In this document: one piece after another, positions 34,678 to 42,932 of the stretch | Layout: every line of letters starts with the position of its first letter | Position numbering within the stretch: position 1 is the stretch's first letter | From: an uncultured bacterium | GTDB lineage: Bacteria; Chloroflexota; Anaerolineae; J036; Brachytrichaceae | DNA: 64,000 bases | Assembly (NCBI GenBank): GCA_903921365.1 | Contig: CAIXPS010000101.1 | Coordinates: 17,615-81,614 of the forward strand | Direction of reading: 5' to 3' | The notes under the pieces: generated by a model | Database searches by the model: none | What the model was told of the DNA's origin: nothing | What the model saw: the letters and a program-made list of their open reading frames with translations, nothing else | Translations under genes and position numbers: made by a program

Positions 34678-35856
34678 ATGGCTCTTAATAAACGAACAAT
34701 TAAGGATTTACTACCCCTCGCCGGGAAGCGCGTTTTGCTGCGCGTTGACTTCAACGTGCCAATCAAGAACGGCGTAATCGGTGATGACACCCGCATCCGC
34801 GCCGCGCTTCCAACCATTCAATTCATCATTGCCAACGGCGCATCTGCCGTGCTGATGTCGCACCTGGGCCGCCCCAAGGGCGTGGATCTGTCACAGAGCA
34901 CGAAACCCGCCGCTGTGCGCCTGGCCGAACTGCTCGGTATGCCGGTGAAGTTCGCCGAGGACTGCGTCGGCCCGGTCGCGGAAGCGGCCGCGCAGGCGTT
35001 GCAGCCGGGCGAAGTGCTGTTGCTTGAGAACCTGCGCTTCCACAAGGAAGAGGAGAAGAATGACCCGAATTTCGCCAAGCAACTCGCGGCGCTGGGCGAT
35101 GTGTATGTGGATGATGCGTTCGGCAGCGCCCACCGCGCGCACGCGTCCGTCGAAGCAGTGGCGCACTTCCTGCCCGCAGCGGCCGGTTTCCTGATGGAAA
35201 AGGAAATCAACTTTCTCGGCGGCATCCTGAGCGCGCCGGAGCATCCGCTCGTCGCGATTCTCGGCGGCGCCAAGATCAGCGATAAGCTGCCCGTGATCAA
35301 TAACCTGCTCCCGCTGGCGGACGTGCTGATCATCGGCGGCGGCATGGCGAACACCTTCCTCAAGGCCGAGGGCTATGAGATGGGCGACTCGCTCGTCGAA
35401 GCTGACGCGATTGACAAGGCGCGCGAACTGCTGGCGTGCTGCAGCGGTAAGCTCATGCTCCCGCTCGATGTGGTCGTCGCAGATGCATTCAGCAACGACG
35501 CGAATAGCGAAGTCGTGTCGGTCGGCCAGGTCAAGCCCGGCTGGCGCATTCTGGATATCGGCCCGCACACTACTGCGCACTACGCTGATGCCCTGCGTAA
35601 CGCAAAGATGATCCTGTGGAACGGCCCGATGGGCGTGTTCGAGATGCCTAAGTTTGCAGCGGGCACAACTGCCATCGCCAAGGCCGTGGCCGCCACATCG
35701 GCGATTACCGTAATCGGCGGCGGCGACTCGGTCGCGGCGGTCGAGAAGGCTGGCGTGGCGGACAAGATCACCCACATCAGCACCGGCGGCGGCGCGTCGC
35801 TCGAATTCCTCGAGGGCAAGACGCTCCCCGGCGTGGCAGTGTTGCCCGATAAGTGA
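34678..35856 (+). CDS. pgk: Phosphoglycerate kinase
   Basis: This 392-residue glycolytic enzyme moves phosphate between 1,3-bisphosphoglycerate and ADP. Diagnostic motifs are [12 protein letters not shown] (substrate Arg/Asp), [42 protein letters not shown] and the nucleotide-binding [13 protein letters not shown] near the C-terminus. The length is standard. A GGAGG site at 34668-34672 precedes two adjacent ATG codons (34675, 34678); I prefer 34678 (MALNKRT). It is monocistronic with terminators on both sides; no gap gene is adjacent in this window. Confidence 0.97.
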   Translation: MALNKRTIKDLLPLAGKRVLLRVDFNVPIKNGVIGDDTRIRAALPTIQFIIANGASAVLMSHLGRPKGVDLSQSTKPAAVRLAELLGMPVKFAEDCVGPVAEAAAQALQPGEVLLLENLRFHKEEEKNDPNFAKQLAALGDVYVDDAFGSAHRAHASVEAVAHFLPAAAGFLMEKEINFLGGILSAPEHPLVAILGGAKISDKLPVINNLLPLADVLIIGGGMANTFLKAEGYEMGDSLVEADAIDKARELLACCSGKLMLPLDVVVADAFSNDANSEVVSVGQVKPGWRILDIGPHTTAHYADALRNAKMILWNGPMGVFEMPKFAAGTTAIAKAVAATSAITVIGGGDSVAAVEKAGVADKITHISTGGGASLEFLEGKTLPGVAVLPDK

Positions 35857-35875
35857 TTCGGAACTAACAGCCAGC

Positions 35876-35914
35876 ACACCTGACAGGTCACTTAAGACTT
35901 GCCAGGTGTTTTTG
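35876..35914 (+). terminator. Intrinsic terminator of pgk
   Basis: ACACCTGACAGGT (35876-35888) pairs with ACTTGCCAGGTGT (35897-35909) with two imperfect positions, loop CACTTAAG, followed by TTTTTGTTT. The GNAT gene starts just after it. Confidence 0.8.
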
Positions 35915-35923
35915 TTTAACACC

Positions 35924-36433
35924 ATGACGCAATACGATATTGATGTCCTAACACCCGAACGAGTGGACTGGATCGATCGCGAGTTCGCCGCTGGCTTTTA
36001 CGCCAAGCGGGCGGGATACTTCAGCGCCTGTCTGGCCGCACAGTTGCGCGGTGAACTGGTGCTGTTGCTCGCGCGCGATGATGAAGCACTACTGGGTTAC
36101 CTGAAGGTTGTGTGGGAACCGGATTATCCCCCGTTCCGCGCGCAGGGCATCCCTGAAGTGCAGGACCTCAACGTCGTGACATCCGCGCGCCGGCGCGGGG
36201 TCGCCTCGCGGCTGATGGATCGCGCAGAGCACCTCATCGCGACGCGCAACCCGGTTGCAGGGATCGGCGTCGGGCTGCACCCCGGGTATGGGGCAGCGCA
36301 ACGCATGTACGTCCTGCGCGGCTATGTGCCCGATGCTCTACCGATCACCTATCACGACGAGCCAGTGACGGAGTATCAGGCGGTCATACTTGATGATGAC
36401 CTGGTGTTGCACCTGACGAAGCAGCTACGATAA
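35924..36433 (+). CDS. GNAT family N-acetyltransferase
   Basis: This 169-residue protein uses acetyl-CoA to acetylate an amine. The acetyl-CoA pyrophosphate loop is RRRGVASRLMDRAEHLI (R/QxxGxG/A type, about 92-108), preceded by the beta-4 strand IPEVQDLNVVTSA. The C-terminal part GYGAAQRMYVLRGYVPDALPITYHDEPV shows the usual AxxLYxxxGF-like element. ATG 35924 gives MTQYDIDVL; upstream in-frame codons lie in the pgk terminator. The substrate is unknown. Confidence 0.88.
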   Translation: MTQYDIDVLTPERVDWIDREFAAGFYAKRAGYFSACLAAQLRGELVLLLARDDEALLGYLKVVWEPDYPPFRAQGIPEVQDLNVVTSARRRGVASRLMDRAEHLIATRNPVAGIGVGLHPGYGAAQRMYVLRGYVPDALPITYHDEPVTEYQAVILDDDLVLHLTKQLR

Positions 36434-36461
36434 ATGGCCGGCGAGCGGCGCACTCATAAAT

Positions 36462-36591
36462 CCCCTGCGAAGGTTGGACTTGCGCATTACGAAGACCACC
36501 AAAATCCTTCGCAGGGCTGGTTACTCGTGACGCCAACTCTGCGAAGGGACACGCGATGGGTAACGGCTCGTGGAAGCAACCTTCGCAGGGG
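36462..36591. mobile_element. MITE-like 130-bp element with perfect 15-bp terminal inverted repeats
   Basis: CCCCTGCGAAGGTTG (36462-36476) is repeated exactly inverted as CAACCTTCGCAGGGG (36577-36591). Inside lie two further copies of the core: CCTTCGCAGGG at 36506-36516 and CTGCGAAGG at 36539-36547. The element therefore holds four copies of one 9-base core in alternating orientation and could fold as two hairpins or one long one. It sits between convergent genes and could terminate both. No target duplication is visible and no transposase is near, so mobility is inferred. Confidence 0.5.
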
Positions 36592-36600
36592 GGTTTTGGC

Positions 36601-37854
36601 TTACGCAGTCACGGTCTCACCGGGTTTGACGCGACGGATGGTGATGTACACGAGGATGGCGCTGACGGTGAACAGGATGATATTCAGGATGAACGGCAGG
36701 CTGCGATTGGCTTGCGAGAGCAACCCGGCGATCCATCCGAAGGGCGAGGTGATCACGATCACCGCCACATACATCATCGCCATGATGCGCGCGCGTTCTT
36801 TCGCATCCACGGTGACCACGGTCAACTTATCGAGCAGCGTAGTCGCCGCCGGCGTGCTAAAGGCCTCGATCACAGTGGACACGATGAGCAGCAGGTAGTC
36901 GCCGGACGAGACAATGATCAACAGCACCTGGCTGATGATCAGCCCGATGAGTCCCCACAGCATCGGCTTGCGCGTGTCCATATAGCGCAGGCGCGGCATC
37001 AAGACGAAGTAGAAGATGAGCATGACGACTGAACGGGCGAAGGTGAAGATCACCAGATGCTCCGCGGGGATGCCCAGCTTCTCAGTAACGAGGATCGACC
37101 AGAAAGTGCCCTTGATCATCCAGCAAATGTTGAGCAGCACCATGAGGCCAGCGGTCACCATTGTCGCGGGCGTGCGCACCAGCTTCTTCAGCACGCTGAA
37201 CGATTCACCGAGGACGGAGAAGAGCGGCTGATTGCGCGTTTCGTGCATACGCACCACGCCCTGCTGCGTTTCCTTCACCAGGAAGTTCATCACCACGAAC
37301 TTGGCGGTCATCATGACGAACGAGAGGACGTACAACCCGCGCATGGTGGGGACGAGTGAGAACTTGTCGATCAGCAGCCCGGTGACCGGAGAGACGAACG
37401 CCGTGATCAACCCAGCGATGTAGATCCACGACCACACATCGACCAGCAGGTTATGATCGGTATCCTCGACCAGCAGACACGTCCACGAGTTGGCCGTGAC
37501 GCGCCACACGGCGTTGACGACGGCCGCCAGGAAGAAGTAGTTGATGTCCTGCGCGACGGCCCAGATCAAACACGGGACGCTCCACGAGATGATGTCGAAG
37601 ATCAACGTCGTGCGCTTGCGCCCGAGCTTGTCGGTAATCGCGCCGCTGATCAGCATCCAGAATGTCTGGAAGATCATTCCGATGCTGGTGATCAGCCCGA
37701 TTTCAGCGTCTTTGATGCCGAAGGCCAGCATGTAGATTGAGACATATGGAGCGTACAGGTTGAATGGAATCGCCCACAGGGCTTCGGTGTAGACGCACCC
37801 ACGGGCGTTGCCGCGCAGGTTTCGGAGAGTTGTAATGAAGGGATGTGTTGTCAT
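36601..37854 (-). CDS. Major facilitator superfamily transporter
   Basis: This 417-residue protein has twelve predicted membrane helices. The start MTTHPFITTLRNLRGNARGCVYTEALWAIPFNLYAPYVSIYML leads into TM1. The loop 2-3 motif is present as ISGAITDKLGRKRTTL (GxxxDkxGRkr), with a central cytoplasmic loop around LVKETQQGVVRMHETRN. Substrate cannot be told from sequence. It resembles the other MFS protein at 48490-49683 in style but is not a close copy. The downstream end abuts a MITE-like element. Confidence 0.9.
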   Translation of the reverse strand: MTTHPFITTLRNLRGNARGCVYTEALWAIPFNLYAPYVSIYMLAFGIKDAEIGLITSIGMIFQTFWMLISGAITDKLGRKRTTLIFDIISWSVPCLIWAVAQDINYFFLAAVVNAVWRVTANSWTCLLVEDTDHNLLVDVWSWIYIAGLITAFVSPVTGLLIDKFSLVPTMRGLYVLSFVMMTAKFVVMNFLVKETQQGVVRMHETRNQPLFSVLGESFSVLKKLVRTPATMVTAGLMVLLNICWMIKGTFWSILVTEKLGIPAEHLVIFTFARSVVMLIFYFVLMPRLRYMDTRKPMLWGLIGLIISQVLLIIVSSGDYLLLIVSTVIEAFSTPAATTLLDKLTVVTVDAKERARIMAMMYVAVIVITSPFGWIAGLLSQANRSLPFILNIILFTVSAILVYITIRRVKPGETVTA

Positions 37855-37906
37855 CTATGTTCGGACATGATTATAGTTGTCCCTGCGAATTCGGAAAAAG
37901 ACAATG

Positions 37907-37973
37907 AAACGCAAAGAGGCGAAGACCACGAAGCATTCCTAATTATCTTCGCGGTCTTCGCCCCTTCGCGTTT
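37907..37973. terminator. Long 27-bp-arm hairpin downstream of leuS
   Basis: The arms 37907-37933 (starting AAACGCAAAGAGGCGAAG) and 37947-37973 (ending CCCCTTCGCGTTT) pair over all 27 positions, the few non-Watson-Crick positions being A-C or G-U type, around a 13-base AT-rich loop. It lies 14 bases after the leuS stop and can serve as its terminator. The GCGAAGACCACGAAG word is typical of dispersed repeats in environmental genomes, so it may be a repeat copy co-opted as a terminator. Confidence 0.7.
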
Positions 37974-37987
37974 AGATTCGTGGTCTG

Positions 37988-40753
37988 CTATACCACGATG
38001 TTGACCAGCCGCCCAGGCACATACCGCACCATCTTCGGCGTGCCCGCGCCGATGTAGCGCTGCGCGCCCTCGGTCGCCAGCGCCGCGGCGCGCACAATGG
38101 ACTCGTCGGCGCCCGCAGCGACGACGATGCGATCGCGCACTTTGCCGTTAACCTGCACGACGATGGTGATCTCGTCCTCCTTCGCCGCCGCAACATCCAC
38201 GACCGGGAAAGGTTGCTTGTGGATGCTGTAGGCGTGACCGGTGCGCTGCCACAGTTCTTCGGCCATGTGCGGCCCGACCGGCGCGACCAGATGGAGCAGG
38301 ATATCGATGGCCTCGGCCCATTCGGGGCTGCCGTACAGCCCGGCGTCGCGCGCCTTGTACAGCGCATTGGTGAACTCCATTAGCGCCGACACCGCCGTGT
38401 TGAAGCTGAAGCTGGCCAGGTCGTGCTCGTAGCGCTGAATGGTCTGATGCGCAATGCGGCGCAGTTCGCGCGCGCTGAACTCGACCGGTTGACCCTTGTC
38501 TTCCTCAGGCGACAACACGATCCGCCAGACGCGTTCCAGCCAGCGGCGCACACCCGGCACGCCAGACGTGCTCCATGGCACCGTCTGTGAAAAGTCACTG
38601 ATGAACATCTCGTAGCCGCGCAGCGCGTCCGCGCCGTGTTCGGCGATGACATCGTCAGGCGTAATCACATTGCCCTTCGACTTGCTCATCTTCTCGTAGT
38701 ACTCGCGCCCCTTCTCATCCACCTTCTTCTGCGGCGACAGGATCATGCCCTGATTGCGCAATGACTTGAACGGCTCGATGAACGGCACGACGCTCAGGTC
38801 GTATAACACCTTCGTCCACATGCGCGAATACAACAGGTGCAGCACCGCGTGTTCCGCGCCTCCGACGTACATATCCACCGGCAGCCAGTAGGCGATCTCA
38901 CTGGGACTGAAGGGTGCGTTGTCATTGTGCGGATCGGAGAAGCGCATGTAATACCACGACGAACACGCCCACGTCGCCATCGTGTCCGTCTCACGGCGAC
39001 CGCGCGGCGTATCCACAAAACCGGCGATGTTAGCCAGCGGCGACTCACCCGTGGCGGTTGGCTCATAGTTAGCCACAGGGGGCAACTTCACCGGCAGTTC
39101 ACTCTCGTCCACCGCGACCTCGCCGTCGGCGGTGTGAATAATCGGGATCGGCGTGCCCCAGTAGCGTTGGCGGCTGATCAGCCACGCGCGAATCTTGTAG
39201 TTCACGCGGCGCTTGCCCACGCCCTGCTCAGCCAGCCACGCAATCGTCTTGCGCACGCTCTCGCTGGCCGGCACGCCGGTGATCGGCCCGGAATTTACCA
39301 TCACGCCTTCATTGGCTTCGTAGGCGGCGGTCATCTCTGAGGAGAGAGATTCGAGATTCGAGATTCGAGATTGGCTGTCTGATGAATCCCTAATCTCGAT
39401 TCTCGAATCTCCTTCTGGCATAACGACGATCTTGATCGGCAGGTTAAATTTGCGCGCGAACTCGAAGTCGCGTTGATCATGCGCAGGCACCGCCATGATC
39501 GCGCCGGTGCCATAGCCCATCAACACGTAGTCGGCCACCCACACCGGAATCGGCTCGCCATTGACCGGGTTCGTGGCATACGCGCCCGTGAACACGCCCG
39601 TCTTCTCCTTGTGTTCGGCAGTGCGCTGCTCTTCGGTCTCGCCCTTGGCATAGGCCTGATACTTCTCCACCGCCTCACGCTGCTCTGGCGTGGTGATCGC
39701 ACCCACCAGCGGATGTTCTGGCGACAGCACCATAAACGTCGCACCCCACAAGGTGTCGGGGCGGGTGGTGTAAACAGAGATGAGAGCTGGGGGATGGGAG
39801 ATGGGAGATTTGCCATGTGAAGCGTCTAATCTCAAATCTCTAATCTCAAATCTCACCTCCGCGCCTTCGCTCTTACCGATCCAGTTGCGCTGCATCTTGA
39901 CGATCTTCTCCGGCCAGTCGACCGTGTCCAGATCGTTGATCAGCCGGTCGGCGTAGGCCGTGATGCGGAAGAACCACTGGCGGATCACCTTCTTCTCGAC
40001 CAGCGCACCGCTGCGCCAGGCGCGCCCGTTTTCGACCTCTTCGTCAGCGACCACCACCTTGTCGACCGGGTCCCAGTTGACCTGCGTTTCAGTTCGGAAG
40101 GCCAGGCGGTAGTTCATCAAATAGGCGTTCTGCTCACGCCGGCTCATGGCGTTCCACTCGGCGGCGGTGACGGACGGCGCGCCTTTGGTAATCACACCCA
40201 CCTGCTCGGGGTGCGCATCGATGTAGTCAAAGATAACGGCGCTGCCGACTTGCGACAGCTCGCGCTCCAGGTCGCTGATCGGCGCGGCCTTGTTCAGGCG
40301 CGGGTCATACCACGACTTGAAAATCTGCACGAAGATCCACTGCGTCCAGTGGTAATAATCGTCGTGCGCGCTGTTCAGCAGGCGCGACCAGTCGTAGCTC
40401 AACCCCATCAGTTTGTACTGGCGAACATAGTTGGCCGAGTAGCGCTCGTTCAGATCGTGCGGGTTGGCCTTGAGCTTGATCGCAGCGTTTTCGGTTGGCA
40501 GGCCGAAGGCGTCAAACCCCATTGGATGGAGCACGTTATAGCCTTTCATGCGGTAATAACGCGCCACAACATCCGTCGGCACGTAATTGCGCGCATGCCC
40601 CACCGACATCCCCTCTCCGGACGGGTACGGGTAGAAGTCCAGGATGTAATACTTGGGCTTATCCCCGGCCGGCTCAGACTCATACAGGCGATCCGCCTCC
40701 CAGCGCGCCTGCCACTTCGGCTCGATTTCCTGCGGTATGTATCTGTCTGCCAT
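37988..40753 (-). CDS. leuS: Leucyl-tRNA synthetase (with two repeat-encoded insertions)
   Basis: This 921-residue class Ia synthetase has the HIGH-like motif YPSGEGMSVGHARN (about 44-56) and KMSKSKGN (KMSKS, about 700). The CP1 editing domain has TTRPDTLWGATF and GYGTGAIMAVPAHDQRDFEFA, and a C-terminal anticodon domain follows. The start at ATG 40753 is backed by GGAGAAGG; an in-frame upstream ATG lies in the leader terminator. The protein is about 60 residues longer than the E. coli enzyme. Two short low-similarity inserts (about residues 299-325 and 445-472) are encoded by palindromic repeat DNA and fall in surface loops of the editing domain, leaving catalytic motifs intact. A leucine T-box riboswitch precedes it. 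Confidence 0.96.
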   Translation of the reverse strand: MADRYIPQEIEPKWQARWEADRLYESEPAGDKPKYYILDFYPYPSGEGMSVGHARNYVPTDVVARYYRMKGYNVLHPMGFDAFGLPTENAAIKLKANPHDLNERYSANYVRQYKLMGLSYDWSRLLNSAHDDYYHWTQWIFVQIFKSWYDPRLNKAAPISDLERELSQVGSAVIFDYIDAHPEQVGVITKGAPSVTAAEWNAMSRREQNAYLMNYRLAFRTETQVNWDPVDKVVVADEEVENGRAWRSGALVEKKVIRQWFFRITAYADRLINDLDTVDWPEKIVKMQRNWIGKSEGAEVRFEIRDLRLDASHGKSPISHPPALISVYTTRPDTLWGATFMVLSPEHPLVGAITTPEQREAVEKYQAYAKGETEEQRTAEHKEKTGVFTGAYATNPVNGEPIPVWVADYVLMGYGTGAIMAVPAHDQRDFEFARKFNLPIKIVVMPEGDSRIEIRDSSDSQSRISNLESLSSEMTAAYEANEGVMVNSGPITGVPASESVRKTIAWLAEQGVGKRRVNYKIRAWLISRQRYWGTPIPIIHTADGEVAVDESELPVKLPPVANYEPTATGESPLANIAGFVDTPRGRRETDTMATWACSSWYYMRFSDPHNDNAPFSPSEIAYWLPVDMYVGGAEHAVLHLLYSRMWTKVLYDLSVVPFIEPFKSLRNQGMILSPQKKVDEKGREYYEKMSKSKGNVITPDDVIAEHGADALRGYEMFISDFSQTVPWSTSGVPGVRRWLERVWRIVLSPEEDKGQPVEFSARELRRIAHQTIQRYEHDLASFSFNTAVSALMEFTNALYKARDAGLYGSPEWAEAIDILLHLVAPVGPHMAEELWQRTGHAYSIHKQPFPVVDVAAAKEDEITIVVQVNGKVRDRIVVAAGADESIVRAAALATEGAQRYIGAGTPKMVRYVPGRLVNIVV
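39336..39418 (-). repeat. In-frame palindromic repeat insertion 1 in leuS
   Basis: The left arm is a run of GAGATTC units (39343-39373). A loop around CTGTCTGATGAATCC follows, then the right arm TAATCTCGATTCTCGAATC. On the coding strand it adds peptide SRIEIRDSSDSQSRISNL and flanking residues between the strand IKIVVMPEG and the following GVMVNSG, a loop of the editing domain that is short in other LeuRS. The length keeps the frame and no stop is present. Confidence 0.8.
39776..39856 (-). repeat. In-frame palindromic repeat insertion 2 in leuS
   Basis: The left arm has GGGATGGGAGATGGGAGATT (39791-39810). The right arm is CTAATCTCAAATCTC repeated (39826-39855). It encodes EIRDLRLDASHGKSPISHP plus a few residues between GAEVRF and SVYTTRPDT, a beta-hairpin of the editing domain. 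Orientation and frame are the same as insertion 1 and the clpB copy. Confidence 0.8.
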
Positions 40754-40776
40754 TTGACCTTCTCCTGGAAAATGAA

Positions 40777-41040
40777 AAAGACCCACTCATCCTTATCAGG
40801 GACGAGTGGGCCCGTGGTACCACCCTGGTTTGTGGCAGCATATGCCGCCACCTCAAGTGCGCGTTAACGGGCGCAACCCCGGCAACAGCTACATGCGCAC
40901 ATGTTCACTGCTGCGGCTCACGGACGAGTTCGACTTGGGACACTATTGTCATGCGCTCCTTGTGGCGCTGCGCCGGGCTCACACCTTGCTCTCCCGACTC
41001 GCTGCAAGGAAGGTCTACTACTTCCGCTCAATGCCGTTAC
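40777..41040 (-). promoter_or_regulatory. Leucine T-box riboswitch of leuS
   Basis: On the minus strand the leader carries the T-box core AGGGTGGTACCACG (40814-40827). Directly after it lies the terminator hairpin: CCCACTCGTCC (40800-40810) pairs with GGATGAGTGGG (40782-40792), followed by a TCTTTTTC run. Stem I is upstream; a GAACTC element at 40926-40931 places CUC, a leucine codon, at 40926-40928 as the likely specifier. Uncharged tRNA-Leu should bind and favour the antiterminator, raising leuS expression when leucine is short. The exact 5' end is not determined; the leader begins within about 10-30 bases of the upstream tRNA. Confidence 0.9.
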
Positions 41041-41049
41041 ATATAAAAG

Positions 41050-41122
41050 TGGACCTGAGGGGATTCGAACCCCTGACCTTCTCAATGCCATTGAGACGCG
41101 CTCCCAACTGCGCTACAGGCCC
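41050..41122 (-). tRNA. tRNA-Ala (anticodon GGC)
   Basis: This 73-base cloverleaf on the minus strand has acceptor GGGCCTG/CAGGTCC plus discriminator A, D arm GCGC-AGTTGGGA-GCGC, anticodon stem TCTCA/TGAGA with loop ATGGCAT (anticodon GGC at positions 34-36), variable loop AGGTC and T arm AGGGG-TTCGAAT-CCCCT. It has the G3-U70 pair that identifies alanine tRNAs. CCA is not encoded. Its 3' end lies directly upstream of the leuS T-box leader on the same strand, leaving little room for a separate promoter. Confidence 0.97.
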
Positions 41123-41212
41123 ACTAAACCAGCTTCAACATTCTAGCCGCAACTCGCGTGGTTGTCAAATGGTAACGCGAACTCATGGCGCCCGGTTATA
41201 ATCTCCCCTCAC

Positions 41213-41656
41213 ATGAGCGAACACACGCTGTGCCCTAACTGCGGCAGCTATAAGGTCACAACAAAATCGAAGATCAAGGGTTATGCCTACGTGACGCGCC
41301 CGATGGGGTCGCGCGCATGGATGTTCAACGTGGCGGGATTCGCCGGGCTGCATCTGCTGTTAATGGTGCAATTGATGTACATTTTCCGCCTGAACCTGGG
41401 GTTGGCGGCCATTGTGGTAGCGGTTTTCGCCGGGCTGATCCTGTGGTCAAAAGGCCCCCGCACCCGGCTGTTCAAGCGCCAATATCTCGACCGTATCCCG
41501 ACAGATGGCGTCTATCGCCATACGTGCGCCCTGTGCAACTATCAGTGGGTGTGGCACACCGGAACGCCAAAGCCCACGGTCCATGTGCGTCCTGAACTGG
41601 TGATGCAAGGGGCCGAACGGCTGTGGGGCAAGCGCCGCCGCAAAGAGTCAACATAA
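41213..41656 (+). CDS. Membrane protein with two zinc ribbons, unknown function
   Basis: This 147-residue protein has an N-terminal zinc-ribbon half (LCPNCGSYKV), two membrane helices (about 37-60 and 62-82, around FAGLHLLLMVQLMYIF and GLAAIVVAVFAGLILW) and a second Cys pair CALCNYQWVWH in the C-terminal domain. The two CxxC pairs could form one split zinc site. ATG 41213 was chosen because MSEHTLCPNCG is the natural start. I know no function. It is divergent from the tRNA-Ala/leuS unit and converges on the GH16 gene through a strong hairpin. Confidence 0.75.
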   Translation: MSEHTLCPNCGSYKVTTKSKIKGYAYVTRPMGSRAWMFNVAGFAGLHLLLMVQLMYIFRLNLGLAAIVVAVFAGLILWSKGPRTRLFKRQYLDRIPTDGVYRHTCALCNYQWVWHTGTPKPTVHVRPELVMQGAERLWGKRRRKEST

Positions 41657-41690
41657 AAAACCTCCGGATCCGCTAGGTGGATCCGGAGGG
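41655..41690 (-). terminator. Terminator between convergent genes (best for GH16)
   Basis: CCTCCGGATCC (41661-41671) and GGATCCGGAGG (41679-41689) form a perfect 11-bp stem with a 7-base loop. The AAAAAA at 41655-41660 gives a U-run for the minus-strand GH16 transcript; the plus side lacks a good T-run. Confidence 0.85.
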
Positions 41691-41722
41691 CTTGTCTGTC
41701 GTCCGTCGCACTCCCCGTGGTT

Positions 41723-42562
41723 TTATCGCGAGTAGACCCGCACATAATCAACGTACATACTCTGCGGGAAAGCCGTCGTGCTGTCCGGGCTGCCGGGCCA
41801 GCTTCCACCTACCGCCACATTAAAGATGATGTAGAACGGCTTGTTGAAGACCCACGTCGATCCTGCCGGCATGTTGGCCTTGTTGATCGTCTGGAAAAGG
41901 GTGTTGTCCACGTAGAACCGCACAGCATCTGTTTCCCACTCAACGGCGTAAATATGATAATCGTTGGAGAAGGAGACGTTTCCGGGCAATGTGTATGCCA
42001 TTCCGACCTTAGCGTCGCTGCTTGTGCCGGGCATGTGGATCGTGCTGACGATCGACGCATCCTTGTTCACGTGCTCCATAACGTCGATCTCGCCGCTCTG
42101 CGGCCAGCCCGCCGTATCAATGTCAGCACCGAGCAGCCAGAACGCCGGCCATATGCCTTTTCCATATGGGATCTTCATGCGCGCTTCATAGCGGCCATAA
42201 GTCATGGTGAACTTGCCTTGCGTCTTGATGCGCGCCGAAGTGTACTGGTTGCCACTGTAGTTTTCCTTCTTAGCGGTGATAACCATATTGCCGTTCTGCT
42301 TTGAGACGTTGGTTGTGCGGTTGGTGTAGTTCTGCAACTCGGTTCCGTTGCCCCATTTCCCGCCGGTGTCATACGTCCACTTGGCCGGGTCCATCGCGGA
42401 ACCATTCGCGCCATTGAAATCATCCGACCAAACCAGGTTCCAAGTTCCGGCGGCCGGCGCAGCAGCCTGGGCGGCCTGGGTTCCAAACGCTGTCTGGGCA
42501 AACAACGAAATCAGCAATGAAGCAGCGGTGATTGTGAGTGTGATTTTTGATCGGTTAAGCAT
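41723..42562 (-). CDS. Secreted GH16 family endo-beta-glucanase (laminarinase type)
   Basis: This 279-residue protein has a signal peptide of about 33 residues (core ITLTITAASLLISLFAQTAFG). The mature GH16 jellyroll begins GTWNLVWSDDFNGANGSAMDPAKWTYDTGG. The retaining active site reads SGEIDVMEHV (ExDxxE; first Glu nucleophile, last Glu acid/base, about 134-139), the beta-bulge form typical of bacterial beta-1,3- or 1,3-1,4-glucanases. WPAFWLLG and HIYAVEWETDAVRFYVDNTLF are further family marks. There are no carbohydrate-binding modules. The product should cleave laminarin or mixed-linkage glucan outside the cell. A palindrome 117 bases upstream may be its operator. Confidence 0.93.
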   Translation of the reverse strand: MLNRSKITLTITAASLLISLFAQTAFGTQAAQAAAPAAGTWNLVWSDDFNGANGSAMDPAKWTYDTGGKWGNGTELQNYTNRTTNVSKQNGNMVITAKKENYSGNQYTSARIKTQGKFTMTYGRYEARMKIPYGKGIWPAFWLLGADIDTAGWPQSGEIDVMEHVNKDASIVSTIHMPGTSSDAKVGMAYTLPGNVSFSNDYHIYAVEWETDAVRFYVDNTLFQTINKANMPAGSTWVFNKPFYIIFNVAVGGSWPGSPDSTTAFPQSMYVDYVRVYSR

Positions 42563-42932
42563 CCTATTATCCCTTTCGCCCTGCAGCAGGCTTTTTTTGT
42601 GTCGGCGCTGCGGTGCGATCTAGGATGATTATGCGGATGTTATTCGCGATAGATATAAGCTAAATTGCTGAAATCACCTATTAATGACTATCATTAATAA
42701 TAGTTTTACGTGTAGTTAAGGATATACGCGAAACCGCTTACAGGCACTTCGGGGGATTTCCAGAACTGCCTGGGGTGTTGGGACAAAACTCCCCTCCCGG
42801 GATATGGTTGAATTCCCGGTTTGCACCGCACTTCTCTAGTTGTTTGCCGTGTCGCTTGACCACCCTGCACGGGTGTGGCGGCATTACTTCAATGATTGCG
42901 CCGGAAAAAACCTCGTGAATACGCGGTTGCGC
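42563..42932. promoter_or_regulatory. Intergenic region with palindromic operator candidate
   Basis: This 370-base gap holds the GH16 promoter (minus strand) and the 3' flank of the CsbD-like gene. The most notable element is TATTAATGA-CTA-TCATTAATA at 42679-42699, a perfect 9-bp inverted repeat with a 3-base spacer in an AT-rich stretch, well placed as an operator 117 bases before GH16. A half site TCATTAATA also occurs at 45412-45420 ahead of fabF. A weaker CCGGGA...TCCCGG pair flanks 42798-42820. No gene is visible. Confidence 0.5.

Noticed and set aside
36434..36898. 154-codon plus-strand frame after the GNAT gene
   Set aside because: It runs through the inverted-repeat element and then antisense to the MFS gene; no coding signature.
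39336..39856. The leuS insertions as inteins or frameshifts
   Set aside because: They are far too short for inteins, lack splice motifs, and keep the frame; both catalytic motifs are intact.
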